Part shown: positions 23,337 through 29,792 of the stretch, piece after piece | How positions within the stretch are numbered: position 1 is the first letter of the stretch | How the letters are laid out: the number at the start of each line of letters is the position of its first letter | Assembly (NCBI GenBank): GCA_020026175.1 | Contig: JAHHQV010000033.1 | Coordinates: 1 to 29,792, forward strand | Length of the DNA: 29,792 bases | Reading direction: 5' to 3' | Source: Phocaeicola sp. | GTDB taxonomy: Bacteria; Bacteroidota; Bacteroidia; Bacteroidales; Bacteroidaceae | Position numbers and translations under genes: made by a program | Notes under the pieces: generated by a model | Told to the model about the DNA's origin: nothing | The model's input: only the letters and a program-made list of their open reading frames with translations | The model's database searches: none

Positions 23337-25814
23337 TTAGTTTCCTCCTTGTTGGCCTCCTCCGTTTGAGCCAGACTCGCCGCCTGCTTTCATGTCATCG
23401 TTGTTGATGCTTCGTGCAGTTTTCTTTACTCGTGCTTTGAGTTCGCCGAATCTCCAGCTGACACTAAGACCATATCCCAATGAATGGTATTTGTTGTTGC
23501 TCCACGAACGGAATGTCTCTGTTACGGTTTCACTCTTGTGGGTGTTATATTTGTTGAATATATTGTTGGCATAGATTGACACACTGAGCCTTTTTTCTTT
23601 CAAGAATGATTTGTTGAGGTTAAGACCATAAAAATAGTATGACGAACCTTTGCCTTGCAGCGAGATGTATGGAGTAGAGCCACCGCCATATATACCCAGT
23701 TGCAAATCCCAAGGCAGAGTCTGCTGTATGTTTCCGAATAAGTTTCCGCTGAATCCTGAGTTCTTTGTATCAAGAACGTCGCTCTTGAAGTCGGAGTACG
23801 AACCCGAAGCATTAAGTGAAATTCTGGTCTTGTTTCCTGGATTCCAGTTCATCCACAACGACAGGCGTGTAGACTGTTTCTTGCCTGCATTGCAGTATGT
23901 ATTCTCCATTATACCTTCATTCATGAATGAATATCTTTCTATTCCATTGTTTGTGAATGCATAGTTTATTGTAGCATTTACGTTGAACTTGGCCGAGAAC
24001 GAGCTGAATGTAGCACCTATGATGTGTGCCTTTTCAGTTTCAAGGTCAGGGTTACCATAGCTTACCGAAGTAGGGTTGCTTGTGTCGCGGAACGGATTAA
24101 GATACCATATACCCGGACGGTTTATACGCATGTTGTAGTTTGCCCTTATAGATGAAGTATTACTTAGCATGTACGACAGGTTTACTGTAGGAACTACATC
24201 ATCGAACCCAGTACTGAAGTTTCGTTCGGGCTGCAAGGCATAGTCTACATCCATGAATGTATGCTCGTATCTTACTCCAGCCTTTACTCCGAATTTCTTC
24301 AGTTTCAGCTGATAGTCGGCATAAGCTGCTAGGATGTTCTGCCCTTGGTCGAATTTGCTCGACTTGTCATTATCCTGCTGCATGTTTCCGTCGTCTGCCA
24401 GTATAAAGTACTTGCTGTCGCTCACGTTCTGTCGGCCTATGAACTTAGCTCCCGCATCTATGTAATGAACCTTGTTGATAGGATTTACGTAGTCTATCTG
24501 TCCTGTATGTTCAGAAGTATGGGCGTCATTGTCGAAATATTGGTTTTGCAGTTCAAACGGCACGTCCACCATGTCGATATATTCAGTACTTGCTTCACTT
24601 CCGTTTGGCGAATTGTTGAACTTATATGAAAGTGTAAGATACTCTCCTTTTTTCTTGAACGAGTGCTGATAATCGACATTTATTCCTACATTTCCGAAAT
24701 TGTATTTCGAATATCCCAAAGTGTTGTATCTGTATGTCAGTTCCTCCATAGAGTTCAGCATCTTGTTGGTGGAGTTGTTGTTTCCCTTATGGTTTCCTCC
24801 AAATATATTGGCCGAAAAAGTGATGAGGTTCAAAGTATCTATTTCGTAGCTTCCCTCTATATTTCCAAACTGATAGTTCCCTTTGTTTTTCGATGCCCCG
24901 TAGCTTGACAGGTATTTATTGGTTTCGGAAGTGAAGTCCTCACGTCCAGAACTGTAGTGGCTTTTAGGTGCATAGCTGTGGTTGTATGAGTAGTTTCCCG
25001 ATACGGTAAACTTTCCCACCTGTGCAGTTGCATATCCATAAGCCGAAGTGTTGCTGTTTCCTGCTCTGACACCAAGAGTAACGTTATAGCCCTGCATTTT
25101 GGCTTCGGTAGTGATGATGTTAAGTATACCCCCAATACCTTCTGCATCATATTTCGCTCCCGGTTCTGTTATCACCTCTATAGACTTGATACTGCTGGCA
25201 GGAAGGCTTCTCAGTACCTCTTTAGGATTGTTGCTCATCAGTGTATTGGGTTTTCCGTTTACGTGTACCTTGAAGCTGCTCGAACCGTTTACGCTTATAT
25301 TGTCTTCACCGTCTACGGTAACCAGCGGTACTTTCTTCAGCATTTCTAAAGTAGAGTTTGTTTTCGAGTCGGGGTCATCTTCTATACTATACGAAATCTT
25401 GTCAATCTCGGCCTTTACCAGCGGCTTTTGTGCCACCACTTCCACACCTTTCAGCATTTCTGTAGCTTCCGAAGTCATTATGTTACCCAAGTCGGCCGTT
25501 CTCTTGTTTCCACTGAGCGAGAAAGTTCTGCTTACAGTCCTTTTACCTATAGATGAGAATGTGATAGTATATTCTCCGGGCGTTGACAATACTTCTTTAA
25601 ATTTCCCGTTTCCATCGGTAACGTCCATTTTTACAGTCTTCTTAGGATTGTCTTTTGTAGAAATCCTGATAGTGGCATAAGGCTCTCCTTCGTTTGACAG
25701 AGAATCAACAAGTATTCCCTTTACAGAATAGTTGCTTTTGTTTTGTGCATACAAGATACTTGCTGATAGGCACATCAGAATACATAGTATTCCTTTTAAG
25801 AATTTAGGTAACAT
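23337..25814 (-). CDS. TonB-receptor-like outer-membrane beta-barrel protein
   Basis: An 825-residue outer-membrane protein. A signal peptide (1-23, ending ILYAQ) precedes a CarboxypepD_reg-like beta-sandwich (about 30-105). A plug domain (about 125-225) has KPLVKAEIDKISYSIEDDP, SFKVHVNGKPNTLM and IEVITEPGAKYDAEGIGGIL. A long barrel with many aromatic-ended strands follows, with the family block NMRINRPGIWYLNPF. It fits the OMP_b-brl_3 group rather than SusC, and no SusD partner is present. The last strand is followed by a tail of about 30 residues that is rich in Gly, Ser and Gln. The gene is 30 bases downstream of the GntR-type regulator gene, so it is probably part of the ABC/regulator unit. 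The substrate is unknown. Confidence 0.88.
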   Translation of the reverse strand: MLPKFLKGILCILMCLSASILYAQNKSNYSVKGILVDSLSNEGEPYATIRISTKDNPKKTVKMDVTDGNGKFKEVLSTPGEYTITFSSIGKRTVSRTFSLSGNKRTADLGNIMTSEATEMLKGVEVVAQKPLVKAEIDKISYSIEDDPDSKTNSTLEMLKKVPLVTVDGEDNISVNGSSSFKVHVNGKPNTLMSNNPKEVLRSLPASSIKSIEVITEPGAKYDAEGIGGILNIITTEAKMQGYNVTLGVRAGNSNTSAYGYATAQVGKFTVSGNYSYNHSYAPKSHYSSGREDFTSETNKYLSSYGASKNKGNYQFGNIEGSYEIDTLNLITFSANIFGGNHKGNNNSTNKMLNSMEELTYRYNTLGYSKYNFGNVGINVDYQHSFKKKGEYLTLSYKFNNSPNGSEASTEYIDMVDVPFELQNQYFDNDAHTSEHTGQIDYVNPINKVHYIDAGAKFIGRQNVSDSKYFILADDGNMQQDNDKSSKFDQGQNILAAYADYQLKLKKFGVKAGVRYEHTFMDVDYALQPERNFSTGFDDVVPTVNLSYMLSNTSSIRANYNMRINRPGIWYLNPFRDTSNPTSVSYGNPDLETEKAHIIGATFSSFSAKFNVNATINYAFTNNGIERYSFMNEGIMENTYCNAGKKQSTRLSLWMNWNPGNKTRISLNASGSYSDFKSDVLDTKNSGFSGNLFGNIQQTLPWDLQLGIYGGGSTPYISLQGKGSSYYFYGLNLNKSFLKEKRLSVSIYANNIFNKYNTHKSETVTETFRSWSNNKYHSLGYGLSVSWRFGELKARVKKTARSINNDDMKAGGESGSNGGGQQGGN

Positions 25815-25844
25815 AATAACTTTTTTGCTTTTAAAATATTTTAA

Positions 25845-26210
25845 TTAATCATTTTCTGTAAAATGTTCGTATAGTCTTGATATTTCATTTATATCTATTC
25901 CCAGCATTTTCATAGTGCGGAACATATCCGGCAATTCGTTGTTTACGAATGTCTCTTTTCTGAACGAAAGGATTTTTTCCTTTGCTTCATTCTCCACAAA
26001 GTATCCTATGCCTCTTTTGTTGTATATTATTTCCATTCCTTGCAGATAGTCGTATGCACGCACCATTGTATTGGCGTTTACCTCCACTGTTGCAGCATAC
26101 TCTCTCACAGACGGGATTCTTTCTTCTTCCTTATAAATACCTTGTAGTATTTCGTCCATTATTCTGTCTGCTATCTGCAAATATATTGATTTTGATTCTT
26201 TGAATTTCAT
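25845..26210 (-). CDS. GntR-family regulator, YtrA subfamily
   Basis: A 121-residue protein with a winged helix-turn-helix (about 8-75): SKSIYLQIADRIMDEILQG, RIPSVREYAATVEVNANTMV and RAYDYLQGMEIIYNKRGIGY are the diagnostic GntR blocks. The C-terminal part is only about 45 residues and too short for an effector domain of the FadR or UTRA type, which is the mark of the YtrA subfamily. Known YtrA proteins repress their own ABC transporter operon. The ATG overlaps the permease stop by one base (TAATG). A matching palindrome at 27953-27974 in front of the ATPase gene is its likely operator. Confidence 0.93.
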   Translation of the reverse strand: MKFKESKSIYLQIADRIMDEILQGIYKEEERIPSVREYAATVEVNANTMVRAYDYLQGMEIIYNKRGIGYFVENEAKEKILSFRKETFVNNELPDMFRTMKMLGIDINEISRLYEHFTEND

Positions 26211-27085
26211 TATTTGAATAATTTTCTTTCTGTGATTTGAGAATTTTTAAACAATCTGTAGCTTAGCCACCAGTGCAGAACACTGAATGTTGTGAAAGCA
26301 ATAGTAGTGTAGATACCTATTGTACGTCCATTAAACCATGTTTCGTTATCCAACAGGAAGTCTTGTGCAGAATATAGCAGATCTATTATTAATGAAGAGT
26401 TTGCAGATATTATTCCCAACAAAACCGAGGCTCCTATGCATATCCCGAAAGTTTTCAGAAAAGGACTTTTCCTGAAATAGCTGCCTCCAAGCATAAAAAT
26501 AGAATGTATCCATACTATATATGATATTATCATTAAGTAGTGAAAAACATTAGGGATTAAATAGGTGTCCGAACTGTAATTTATGATATTTGTCCGCTCT
26601 GAAGCTATGTCGAAGAGACAGAAGCGTCCTAACTCTGCTGGAGCATCAAGCAATGGGAAAATGGCAAGCCTTGTCATTTCTCCAAGTATAGTCGATATTA
26701 TGAAGAATACTCCTGCTATGATTGTGGTGTAAAGAACCCTGCTCAAGAATTTCTCAAATATAGTTGCAGGAATCATCATGTATCTGATACGCATGTCTTT
26801 TGTCTTCATGATTTCCATAATGCTTGAAGCACATAATGTGCTGTAAAACAATAGCATTAAAAACAATATACCTCCCACTCTGTCGCAGAACATAGAGTAG
26901 GCATCTGTGTGTTGGTATCCCTGGTATCCACTGGTGCTGCCTATAAAGGCAACGGTAATACCACAGTATAGTCCGATAATTCTATACAGGTTTGTTTTCC
27001 AGTTTTCCACTATGTCAAGTTTTGTGATTGCCATTAGTCTTCCGAAACTGAAGTTAATATTTGTTGTCATTTCTTTTTCCTCCAT
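26210..27085 (-). CDS. ABC transporter membrane subunit
   Basis: A 291-residue polytopic membrane protein with about six hydrophobic segments, at roughly 33-51, 75-95, 117-140, 184-205, 215-240 and 255-275. No named permease motif is visible, but its position supports the call: it starts 1 base after the stop of an ABC ATPase gene and overlaps a YtrA-type regulator gene. ABC-2-like exporters of this sort often have little sequence similarity between species. The N-terminal line FSFGRLMAITKLDIVENWKT is an amphipathic region before the first membrane span. Direction of transport and substrate cannot be told from sequence. Confidence 0.8.
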   Translation of the reverse strand: MEEKEMTTNINFSFGRLMAITKLDIVENWKTNLYRIIGLYCGITVAFIGSTSGYQGYQHTDAYSMFCDRVGGILFLMLLFYSTLCASSIMEIMKTKDMRIRYMMIPATIFEKFLSRVLYTTIIAGVFFIISTILGEMTRLAIFPLLDAPAELGRFCLFDIASERTNIINYSSDTYLIPNVFHYLMIISYIVWIHSIFMLGGSYFRKSPFLKTFGICIGASVLLGIISANSSLIIDLLYSAQDFLLDNETWFNGRTIGIYTTIAFTTFSVLHWWLSYRLFKNSQITERKLFK

Positions 27086-27086
27086 T

Positions 27087-27941
27087 TTATTTGTTGAATA
27101 CCGATTGTATTTTGTTTCTTTCTTCTAGCATAGCATTGAACAACAGTTCAAGGTTCATTGGGCTCTCTTCGCCGAATTTATTTTCCATTATCAGGCTGTT
27201 GCCATGTATCGTAGGCTGTACAAACAAGGCATCGTCTGTAGGCTCGTTCATTCCCTGTTCGCTGAAATAAAGCTTGTCCGAAATCTCTTTCACCGACTTG
27301 TCCAGCAATACTTCAGTTCCGTCTATAATGGTGATGTGGTCCAGCATACGGTCGATGTCTCTTACCTGATGAGTAGAAATTATCACAGTCTTGTCTTCTG
27401 TCATACCCGATGCTATGACTTTTCTGAACTGGCTTTTCGAAGGTATGTCAAGTCCGTTGGTAGGTTCGTCCATCAGTAGTAGGGAAGTGTTTGTAGCAAG
27501 AGCGAAACACATGTATGCCTTTTTCTTTTGTCCCATTGACAGTTCTCCTAAGTTGATGTCAGTACTCAAATCGAAGTTTTTAAGGCACGATTCAAGCATT
27601 TCGTTGCTGAAGTTGGGATAAAACTTGCTTTTCAGTTTTGTAAATTGCTTCATACTGAGGTTTGGCAATATGAATTCTTCTGGCACCAGATAGATGTCGG
27701 AAAGAGTTTGTGGAAGACGTCTGTTGACATCAATCCCCTTAATACTGATATTTCCACCTTTAGGTTTAAGTAGTCCGCACATAAGATATAGAAGTGTGGA
27801 TTTTCCTGTTCCGTTCTTTCCCAGCAGACCTAATATATTGCCTTTTTCAATACTCAGGTTGAAGTCCTTGAATACAAGATTTTTTCTTCCGTATCCGAAG
27901 GTGATGTTTTCGACTTTAATCATTGATGTATTCATTTTCAT
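27087..27941 (-). CDS. ABC transporter ATP-binding protein
   Basis: A 284-residue nucleotide-binding subunit. Walker A is GKNGTGKS (41-48), the signature is LSMGQKKK (134-141), Walker B is LLLMDEP (154-160) followed by the D-loop NGLD, and the H-loop is in ISTHQVRDID (about 193-202). The usual Q-loop glutamine is replaced: the segment reads YLVPEEF (84-90). About 80 residues follow the core and may contact the membrane subunit. The first gene of its unit, it has a good promoter with an operator-like palindrome over the start site. Met7 is an alternative start. Confidence 0.93.
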   Translation of the reverse strand: MKMNTSMIKVENITFGYGRKNLVFKDFNLSIEKGNILGLLGKNGTGKSTLLYLMCGLLKPKGGNISIKGIDVNRRLPQTLSDIYLVPEEFILPNLSMKQFTKLKSKFYPNFSNEMLESCLKNFDLSTDINLGELSMGQKKKAYMCFALATNTSLLLMDEPTNGLDIPSKSQFRKVIASGMTEDKTVIISTHQVRDIDRMLDHITIIDGTEVLLDKSVKEISDKLYFSEQGMNEPTDDALFVQPTIHGNSLIMENKFGEESPMNLELLFNAMLEERNKIQSVFNK

Positions 27942-27952
27942 TTCTGTTTTTA

Positions 27953-27974
27953 GTGTATTAGTTTATTAGTACAC
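27953..27974. promoter_or_regulatory. Operator candidate for the YtrA-like regulator
   Basis: GTGTATTA (27953-27960), six bases, then TAGTACAC (27967-27974): two 8-bp arms with one mismatch. It lies 2-24 bases downstream of the -7 element of the ABC operon, over the expected transcription start, which is where a repressor would act. GTGTA...TACAC palindromes are typical of YtrA-subfamily sites. That the GntR-family protein encoded in the same unit binds here is inference. Confidence 0.65.
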
Positions 27975-27976
27975 TG

Positions 27977-28007
27977 CAAATGTATATATTAATTCTGATA
28001 AAGCAAT
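27977..28007 (-). promoter_or_regulatory. Promoter of the ABC-GntR-outer-membrane protein unit
   Basis: On the minus strand ATTG (28004-28007) is followed after 19 bases by TACATTTG (27977-27984). The ATG of the ATPase gene is 36 bases downstream of the -7 element. Confidence 0.65.
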
Positions 28008-28125
28008 ACACCAATGTTTTTTTTAACTTGAGTTAACGTAGAGTGTTATTGGATAGAAGATAGCTTGTAAGCCTTTTAAAAGTGTGCAGGATAGAGGCTT
28101 ATAGCCTATGGTCATAAATTTTTTT

Positions 28126-28191
28126 TAAGCGCCTAGTCGTTTGATTAAAAACGCTTGGTCGTTTTCGTTAAGACGCCTAGTCGTTTGTTTT
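28126..28191. repeat. Three-unit, 22-bp-period near-palindromic repeat (array 2)
   Basis: Cores CGCCTAGTCG (28130), CGCTTGGTCG (28152) and CGCCTAGTCG (28174) are spaced by exactly 22, each with an A-rich 5' flank and a T-rich 3' flank as in array 1 at 5211-5276. The gap 27942-28322, in which it lies, holds no gene; it contains the operator and promoter of the ABC unit, this array and the manC terminator. A 14-bp palindrome TTAACTTGAGTTAA near 28023 is also present. Confidence 0.78.
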
Positions 28192-28259
28192 ATAACGAAA
28201 TGATACACTTGAAGCATGTCTTAAATAGTAATCGGAATCTTATAAGATTGAAATAAAAA

Positions 28260-28291
28260 AACGTGCAGACTCAAGAAAGAGTCTGCACGTT
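28260..28291 (-). terminator. Terminator of manC
   Basis: A perfect 13-bp stem (28260-28272 with 28279-28291) has a 6-base loop AAGAAA and is followed on the minus strand by TTTTTTATTT. It starts 31 bases after the manC stop codon. Confidence 0.88.
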
Positions 28292-28322
28292 AGTGGATTA
28301 TATTGTTACGGAACTTATTCCG

Positions 28323-29366
28323 TTATACATAATCTTCTCCGAATTTCATTTCAGTGTCATTGACATATTTGCGAATGGCGCTTTGGTTGTCTTTTTTACA
28401 AATCAGCAGAACGTTCTTATGTTCGGCTATAATATAATCTTCCAGACCTTCTGCCACAAGCAGTTTGTCTTTAGGCATCAATATTACATTGTTGTTGCAT
28501 CCATAAAGCAGTGAATTGCTATTCAATATTACATTGTGGTTCACATCTTTAGGCGAAGCATCATATAAGGACTGCCATGTACCTATGTCCGCCCATCCGA
28601 AGTCGCATATTTGCAGATATACATTGTTTGCCTTCTCCATAATGCTATAGTCTATTGATATGTTAGGACAAGAAGAAAAATTAGGAGTATCACATTCGAG
28701 GTCGGGGCATACATCGTTCATATTTTCATGAAAAGCCTTCATTATAGTGTTTACATGCCAAATGAATATACCCGAATTCCAGTAGAACTCGTTTCCTTGA
28801 ACAAACACTTCGGCAAATTCCAATGCAGGTTTTTCTATAAAAGTCTTTACCTTACAGAAATCTCCGTCTCTTTCTTCATCGTCAATCTGTATATATCCAT
28901 ATCCTGTTTCAGGTCTTGTAGGTTTGATGCCTATGTTTATAAGCTTGCCCGAATTGGATGCAAAGTCAAGCCCTTTGAGCATAGCCCTTTTGAAGTTATC
29001 TACATTAAGAATAAGTTGATCAGAAGGTATGACCAAAATGGTAGCATCCGGATTGGACTTTTGTATTACATGCGATGCATAAGCCAATGAAGGTGCAGTG
29101 TTTCTCCTTTCCTCTTCTGTTATGATTTGTTGTTCATCTAGCTCGGGAAGGATTTCTTTTACAATGTCCGTGTAGTCAATATGAGTGGTGACATATATGT
29201 TTTCGGGAGCAACAAGCCCTTCACATCTTTCGTATGACATACGTAACATTGTTTTTCCTGTTCCAAAGAAGTCGAGGAACTGTTTTGGCAATTCTTTACG
29301 GCTGTATGGCCAGAATCTTCTACCTGTACCACCTGCCATTATAATACAATAGTAGTTTTTATTCAT
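28323..29366 (-). CDS. manC: Mannose-1-phosphate guanylyltransferase
   Basis: The enzyme makes GDP-mannose from mannose-1-phosphate and GTP for glycan, capsule and GDP-fucose synthesis. From the preferred start at 29366 the protein has 347 residues, beginning MNKNYYCIIMAGGTGRRFWP. The nucleotidyltransferase signature GGTGRRFWPYSRKELPKQ (12-29) is complete; VIPSDQLI (about 111-118) and the FIEKP motif (about 173) follow. The length matches the single-function form; the C-terminal cupin isomerase of bifunctional enzymes is absent. An in-frame ATG at 29393 would add nine residues with no family counterpart. It stands alone, with a strong terminator after it and no clear promoter found before it. 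Confidence 0.94.
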   Translation of the reverse strand: MNKNYYCIIMAGGTGRRFWPYSRKELPKQFLDFFGTGKTMLRMSYERCEGLVAPENIYVTTHIDYTDIVKEILPELDEQQIITEEERRNTAPSLAYASHVIQKSNPDATILVIPSDQLILNVDNFKRAMLKGLDFASNSGKLINIGIKPTRPETGYGYIQIDDEERDGDFCKVKTFIEKPALEFAEVFVQGNEFYWNSGIFIWHVNTIMKAFHENMNDVCPDLECDTPNFSSCPNISIDYSIMEKANNVYLQICDFGWADIGTWQSLYDASPKDVNHNVILNSNSLLYGCNNNVILMPKDKLLVAEGLEDYIIAEHKNVLLICKKDNQSAIRKYVNDTEMKFGEDYV

Positions 29367-29485
29367 GGTGAAATGTTTTGCTTTGATTTGCATTGCTAAT
29401 ATAATGTATATTTTCTAAAGATTGATTTTAATACTGTCTAAATAGTGTTAGATGAAGAAAAAAATTGATTTTTTTGCCCAAAGTG

Positions 29486-29516
29486 TTGCATAATTGAAAA
29501 AATAGTCATATCTTTG
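29486..29516 (+). promoter_or_regulatory. Promoter of tRNA-Leu
   Basis: TTG (29486-29488) is followed after 20 bases by TATCTTTG (29509-29516). The bases from the -7 element on are identical over 22 positions (29512-29533) to the leader of tRNA-Phe. Confidence 0.75.
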
Positions 29517-29539
29517 CATCGCAATTAAGAAAAAGAGTT

Positions 29540-29623
29540 GCCCAGATGGCGGAATCGGTAGACGCGCTGGTCTCAAACACCAGTGGATTCACTTCCATCC
29601 CGGTTCGACCCCGGGTCTGGGTA
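29540..29623 (+). tRNA. tRNA-Leu (anticodon CAA)
   Basis: An 84-nt cloverleaf with a long variable arm, a class II tRNA. The acceptor arms are GCCCAGA and TCTGGGT (one G-U pair) followed by discriminator A. The D region contains GGCGGAATCGGTAGACGC, the anticodon stem-loop is CTGGT-CTCAAAC-ACCAG (CAA, reading UUG), the variable arm contains GGATTCACTTCC, and the T arm is CCCGG-TTCGACC-CCGGG. The terminal CCA is not encoded. Confidence 0.97.
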
Positions 29624-29629
29624 CAAGGT

Positions 29630-29668
29630 AAAAAGCTAAGTATTTACAAGTCAAATACTTAGCTTTTT
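29630..29668 (+). terminator. Terminator of tRNA-Leu
   Basis: A perfect 16-bp stem (29630-29645 with 29653-29668) has a 7-base loop and is followed by CTTTTTATT. It lies 6 bases past the tRNA end. Confidence 0.9.
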
Positions 29669-29792
29669 CTTTTTATTAGAGATGTTCCCAAATTGTTACC
29701 AATCATCCTTATGTATTCCACCAAAGATTGGGCATTTATTGGCTCACCCGATAAACATGGGGGAGCTATGCATATAGTTTTATAAGCCTGAA
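29669..29792. other. Unassigned end of window
   Basis: These 124 bases follow the tRNA-Leu terminator and contain no complete gene. One 24-codon reading frame (29711-29785, starting MYSTKDWAFIGSPDKHGGAM) is the only notable stretch. I cannot tell if it is the scrap of a gene or chance, and I see no duplication of the tRNA 3' end that would mark an integration site. Confidence 0.3.

Noticed and set aside
23337..25814. SusC-type starch/glycan receptor of a polysaccharide utilisation locus
   Set aside because: No SusD-like gene, no glycoside hydrolases or sulfatases nearby, and the sequence fits the smaller OMP_b-brl_3 group.
28015..28036. TTAACTTGAGTTAA palindrome as a second regulator site
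   Set aside because: A single short AT-rich palindrome upstream of the -33 region with no second copy; not enough to call an operator.

Overview
The window reads as chromosome of a Bacteroidales bacterium, probably Bacteroidaceae. The evidence is direct: promoters of the Bacteroidetes type (TAnnTTTG at -7 with TTTG about 19-21 bases upstream) sit in front of both tRNAs and many genes, clear Shine-Dalgarno sequences are absent, and the gene set is typical of that group (NigD-like lipoprotein, CarboxypepD_reg/outer-membrane beta-barrel protein, kinase-less PASTA protein, 592-residue SppA, TopA without zinc fingers). Most of the window is core housekeeping DNA.

Layout. 1-5725: tRNA-Phe, then a leftward run sppA-lpxK-pnp-thiL, with a small membrane protein upstream of it. 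5889-12366: rightward genes topA-aroK (ATGA overlap), speA (arginine decarboxylase), argB, and a YgjP-type metallopeptidase. 12395-17364: a leftward six-gene envelope operon read in the order PASTA membrane protein, RluA-family pseudouridine synthase, D-Ala-D-Ala ligase, PlsB-like acyltransferase, NigD-like lipoprotein, rhodanese lipoprotein; a strong promoter lies at 17453-17483. 17588-20700: a small accessory islet made of a decayed IS4-type element with 15-bp perfect terminal inverted repeats, a frameshifted pRiA4b ORF-3-like gene and a DUF1186-like gene. 20894-21815: rpmH (L34) and efp, divergent from back-to-back promoters. 21902-27941: leftward rmuC, then a unit read as ABC ATPase, ABC membrane protein, GntR/YtrA regulator, TonB-type outer-membrane protein, with a palindromic operator candidate over its transcription start. 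28323-29366: mannose-1-phosphate guanylyltransferase. 29540-29623: tRNA-Leu(CAA) with its own promoter and terminator.

The signals least explained by gene content are: two separated arrays of three near-palindromic 10-bp cores at an exact 22-bp period (5211-5276 and 28126-28191); a 22-nt perfectly shared leader in front of the two tRNA genes at opposite ends of the window; the GTGTATTA-N6-TAGTACAC operator of the YtrA-like regulator; a 29-bp perfect hairpin between efp and rmuC; and the manner of decay of the IS4 element, whose signature tyrosine codon is now a stop. No CRISPR array, prophage or obvious defence system is present.
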